DNA of 33,316 bases from Lachnospiraceae bacterium (GTDB taxonomy: Bacteria; Bacillota; Clostridia; Lachnospirales; Lachnospiraceae), in assembly GCA_021203205.1 (NCBI GenBank), contig JAJQBQ010000029.1, positions 1 through 33,316 of the forward strand, written 5' to 3'. A program made the position numbers and the translations under genes. Position 1 is the first letter of the stretch, and each line of letters starts with the position of its first letter. This document shows positions 31,083-33,316 of this stretch, one piece after another. The notes beneath the pieces were generated by a model. The model searched no databases and was not told where the DNA came from. It saw nothing but the letters and a program-made list of their open reading frames with translations.

Positions 31083-32945
31083 GACGCGCGCGGCTTCCAC
31101 TTCCTGCACACGCCTTAAAATTTCCATAAACTGTTTGCCGGTGATGGTCTCCTTCGCAATCAGGAAGGAGGAAAGTTCATCCAGTGCCCTGCGGTTTGCG
31201 GCGAGGATGCTCTTCGCCTGCGCGTAAGCATCTTTTAACATCTTACGCACTTCCTCGTCGATCTGCGCCGCCATGGCTTCGCTGCAGTTTAAGGTAGAAC
31301 GGCCCTCCAGATACGGGTGATCCACCGTTTCAAGGCTCATGAGCCCAAATTTATCGGACATGCCGTAGCGCGTGATCATGGTCTTCGCGATCTCGGTGGC
31401 CTTTTCCATGTCGTTGGACGCGCCTGTGGTCACGGAATCGAAGACAAGCTCCTCGGCGGCGCGACCCGCCAGAAGGGTTACCAGCTCCGCTTCGAGTTCC
31501 TTCTTGTTCATCAGGTACTTTTCTTCCTCCGGCACCTGCATCACATAGCCCAGCGACCCCATGGTTCTCGGCACGATGGTGATCTTCTGCACCGGCTCCG
31601 TATGCTTCTGGAGGGCGGTCGCCAGTGCGTGACCGGTCTCATGGTAGGCCACGATGCGCTTTTCCTCTGCGTTCAGGATACGGTCTTTTTTCTCCTTGCC
31701 GGCGATGACCACCTCAACCGCCTCGAAGAGGTCGGCCTGAGACATGGCCTTGCGCCCGGCCTTGACGGCCATGATGGCGCCCTCGTTGATAATATTTGCC
31801 AGGTCGGAGCCGACGGCACCGGCCGTTGCCAGAGCGATGGCATCCAGATCCACCGTCTCATCCATATTTACTTTCTTCGCGTGCACCTTCAGGGTTTCCA
31901 CGCGGCCCTTTAAGTCCGGTTTATCCACAATGATGCGCCGGTCAAATCGGCCCGGGCGCAGCAGTGCCTGGTCCAGCACCTCCGGGCGGTTTGTCGCCGC
32001 CAGGATGAGGACACCCTTGGAGGAATCAAAACCGTCCATCTCGGAGAGCAGCTGATTTAAGGTCTGCTCACGCTCGTCGTTGCCGTAAGCCGAATCGCGG
32101 CTCTTGCCGATGGCGTCGATCTCATCGATAAACACAATGCACGGCGCATTCTGCTGTGCCTGTTTGAACAGGTCGCGCACGCGGGAGGCACCCACACCCA
32201 CGAACATCTCCACAAAATCCGAACCGGTCAGGCTGTAGAACGGCACATGGGCCTCGCCTGCCACGGCCTTCGCCAGCAGCGTCTTGCCGGTGCCCGGAGG
32301 GCCCACCAGCAGCGCGCCCTTCGGCAGCTTCGCGCCAATCTCCACATATTTGCCCGGATTGTGCAGGAAATCCACTACCTCAATCAGCGATTCCTTCGCT
32401 TCATCCTGCCCGGCCACATCCTCAAAGGTCACGCCGGTCTCTTTTTCCATATATACCTTGGCGTTGGACTTTCCGACACCCATAATGCCGCCGGAACCGC
32501 TGCTGCCCATCATTCTGCGCAGAAGCAGGCCCATCACCACATAAATAAGAACGAACGGAAGCACATATGCAAGAATGCTTGTCCAGATAGAGCCTGACTG
32601 CTCCCCGGCAAACTCCACCCCGGATTCCTGCAGTCTCGTCACCAGATCCGGATCCGACAGGGACACCGTCCAGTAGGTCACCCGGATCATGGCGTCCGCC
32701 TCATCCGCACGCGTCATCAGAATCTGACTGCTGGTGATGGTCACCGTGTCGATCTCACCGTCCTCCAGCCATTCCAGAAATGTATCATATGTAATCTCCT
32801 GCGTGGTCGCACTCTGGTAAAAGCTGGACAGCAAACTCATGCCCAGCAGAGCCAGCACCGCCGCGACTACCAGAATGATGATGGTCTGGTTCCGCTTTGG
32901 ATTCTTCTTTTTATCTCTTTCATTCGTTTCTCTGCGCTCGTCCAT
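31062..32945 (-). CDS. ftsH: ATP-dependent zinc metalloprotease FtsH
   Basis: Membrane-anchored AAA+ protease that degrades short-lived and misfolded membrane proteins. It has 627 residues, normal. Two membrane segments (about 18-40 and 120-140) flank an extracytoplasmic domain. The AAA module has Walker A GPPGTGKT, Walker [12 protein letters not shown] and the second region of homology [20 protein letters not shown]. The zinc site HETGH is near residue 420. ATG at 32945 ([10 protein letters not shown]) has AGAGGTG; the 49 in-frame codons above it are probably leader. A consensus promoter is at 33126-33154. uvrC follows after 119 bases. Confidence 0.97.
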   Translation of the reverse strand: MDERRETNERDKKKNPKRNQTIIILVVAAVLALLGMSLLSSFYQSATTQEITYDTFLEWLEDGEIDTVTITSSQILMTRADEADAMIRVTYWTVSLSDPDLVTRLQESGVEFAGEQSGSIWTSILAYVLPFVLIYVVMGLLLRRMMGSSGSGGIMGVGKSNAKVYMEKETGVTFEDVAGQDEAKESLIEVVDFLHNPGKYVEIGAKLPKGALLVGPPGTGKTLLAKAVAGEAHVPFYSLTGSDFVEMFVGVGASRVRDLFKQAQQNAPCIVFIDEIDAIGKSRDSAYGNDEREQTLNQLLSEMDGFDSSKGVLILAATNRPEVLDQALLRPGRFDRRIIVDKPDLKGRVETLKVHAKKVNMDETVDLDAIALATAGAVGSDLANIINEGAIMAVKAGRKAMSQADLFEAVEVVIAGKEKKDRILNAEEKRIVAYHETGHALATALQKHTEPVQKITIVPRTMGSLGYVMQVPEEEKYLMNKKELEAELVTLLAGRAAEELVFDSVTTGASNDMEKATEIAKTMITRYGMSDKFGLMSLETVDHPYLEGRSTLNCSEAMAAQIDEEVRKMLKDAYAQAKSILAANRRALDELSSFLIAKETITGKQFMEILRRVQEVEAARVAAGTNA

Positions 32946-33083
32946 GCACACCTCTCTTTCTGCTGTGATTGTATCCGACATCGAAATACTCCCGGGCTGC
33001 GCAAACAGGCAAAACATTTGTGTTTTTCTGTCGGCATAACATAACCCGCTGTGTCCTGTGTTTGATTCCGGTATCTTCATGAA

Positions 33084-33100
33084 TGCCCGCAACGCGGGCA
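33084..33100. promoter_or_regulatory. Short GC-rich hairpin in the ftsH leader
   Basis: TGCCCGC-AAC-GCGGGCA: seven base pairs with a three-base loop, starting about 18 bases after the predicted transcription start. Confidence 0.5.
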
Positions 33101-33125
33101 GGACAAATTCGTACAGACATGCGCT

Positions 33126-33154
33126 ATTATAAAGTCAGAACCGGTTAAAATCAA
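33126..33154 (-). promoter_or_regulatory. Sigma-A promoter of ftsH
   Basis: TTGATT (33149-33154), 17-base spacer and a perfect TATAAT (33126-33131) on the minus strand, giving a leader of about 175 nt. Confidence 0.75.
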
Positions 33155-33207
33155 GATCAAGTTTGTGAAAATAAGAACACAAAGTTATTAAGCTTTTCTA
33201 AACACAG

Positions 33208-33246
33208 GGAATGGCTGTGCACGATATTCGTACACAGCCATATCCC
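33208..33246. terminator. Hairpin upstream of the ftsH promoter, likely terminator of the next gene
   Basis: ATGGCTGTG-N-ACG pairs with CGT-N-CACAGCCAT, extended by GGG/CCC. It lies between the ftsH promoter and the window end. A plus-strand T-run (GTTTTCGTTT) follows; the minus-strand side is only weakly T-rich. Confidence 0.55.
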
Positions 33247-33316
33247 GTTTTCGTTTCCGTGCCGGAGGATTATCTGCGATCGCAGTTTTCCGTCTCATTG
33301 CGGGAACTGTTCCCGG
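33247..33316. other. Window end, possibly the tail of a neighbouring gene
   Basis: All three minus-strand frames are open at the window edge and stop within 33185-33297. One short ending is REQFPQ-stop at 33295. I cannot tell which, if any, is a real gene end. Confidence 0.25.

Noticed and set aside
32946-33092. 49-residue N-terminal extension of FtsH
   Set aside because: The ATG at 32945 has a good ribosome binding site and gives a normal-length FtsH; the upstream codons are best read as leader.

Overview
This window is a chromosomal housekeeping segment from a Firmicute, most likely a Lachnospiraceae-type clostridium. The evidence is the gene content and order (hprK, murB, whiA, a crh-like HPr paralogue, dnaE, pfkA; and birA, coaX, dus, greA, lysS). 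Two small proteins also resemble families I recall mainly from Lachnospiraceae (DUF6145 and DUF6465), and the window has Gram-positive ribosome binding sites and moderately high GC. I see no rRNA, tRNA, prophage, insertion sequence or CRISPR locus.

Nearly everything is on the minus strand, so transcription runs from high to low coordinates. From the right: ftsH has a consensus promoter and is followed by uvrC, hprK, murB, whiA, the crh-like gene, dnaE, pfkA and a TrmH-family RNA methyltransferase. This block joins proteolysis, DNA repair and replication, wall precursor synthesis, carbon-catabolite signalling and glycolysis. A single plus-strand gene (17347-17670) converges on the methyltransferase at a two-way terminator. 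To its left a wall hydrolase with its own consensus promoter starts a second minus-strand series: nfeD, an SPFH/stomatin gene, argF, a small membrane protein, birA, a DUF6145-like gene, coaX, dus, a membrane protein of unknown function, greA and lysS, ending at a strong terminator. The left end holds an AT-rich gene-free kilobase, a large helicase with six helicase-associated repeats, and the first 20 codons of a membrane peptide that leaves the window.

The genes are ordinary; the repeats around and inside them are not. Short tandem arrays (16-43 nt units) sit at the 3' ends of dus, coaX, the DUF6145-like gene, argF, uvrC, ftsH and, more decayed, the crh-like gene. In each the array extends downstream from the gene's last codons or stop codon. 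Another array (35-37 nt, six copies) lies in the predicted greA leader. Repeat-derived low-complexity blocks also interrupt or extend UvrC, DnaE (three blocks), BirA and the TrmH-family enzyme. Two hairpin elements (near 6790-6852 and 9869-9931) share flank and loop sequence but have different, internally complementary stems.

The regulatory gene content is also worth attention. HPr kinase is encoded about 2.4 kb upstream of an HPr paralogue that has Glu at position 15 and keeps Ser46. This is a Crh-like arrangement next to whiA, and rapZ and yvcK are absent from the place where they are often found.
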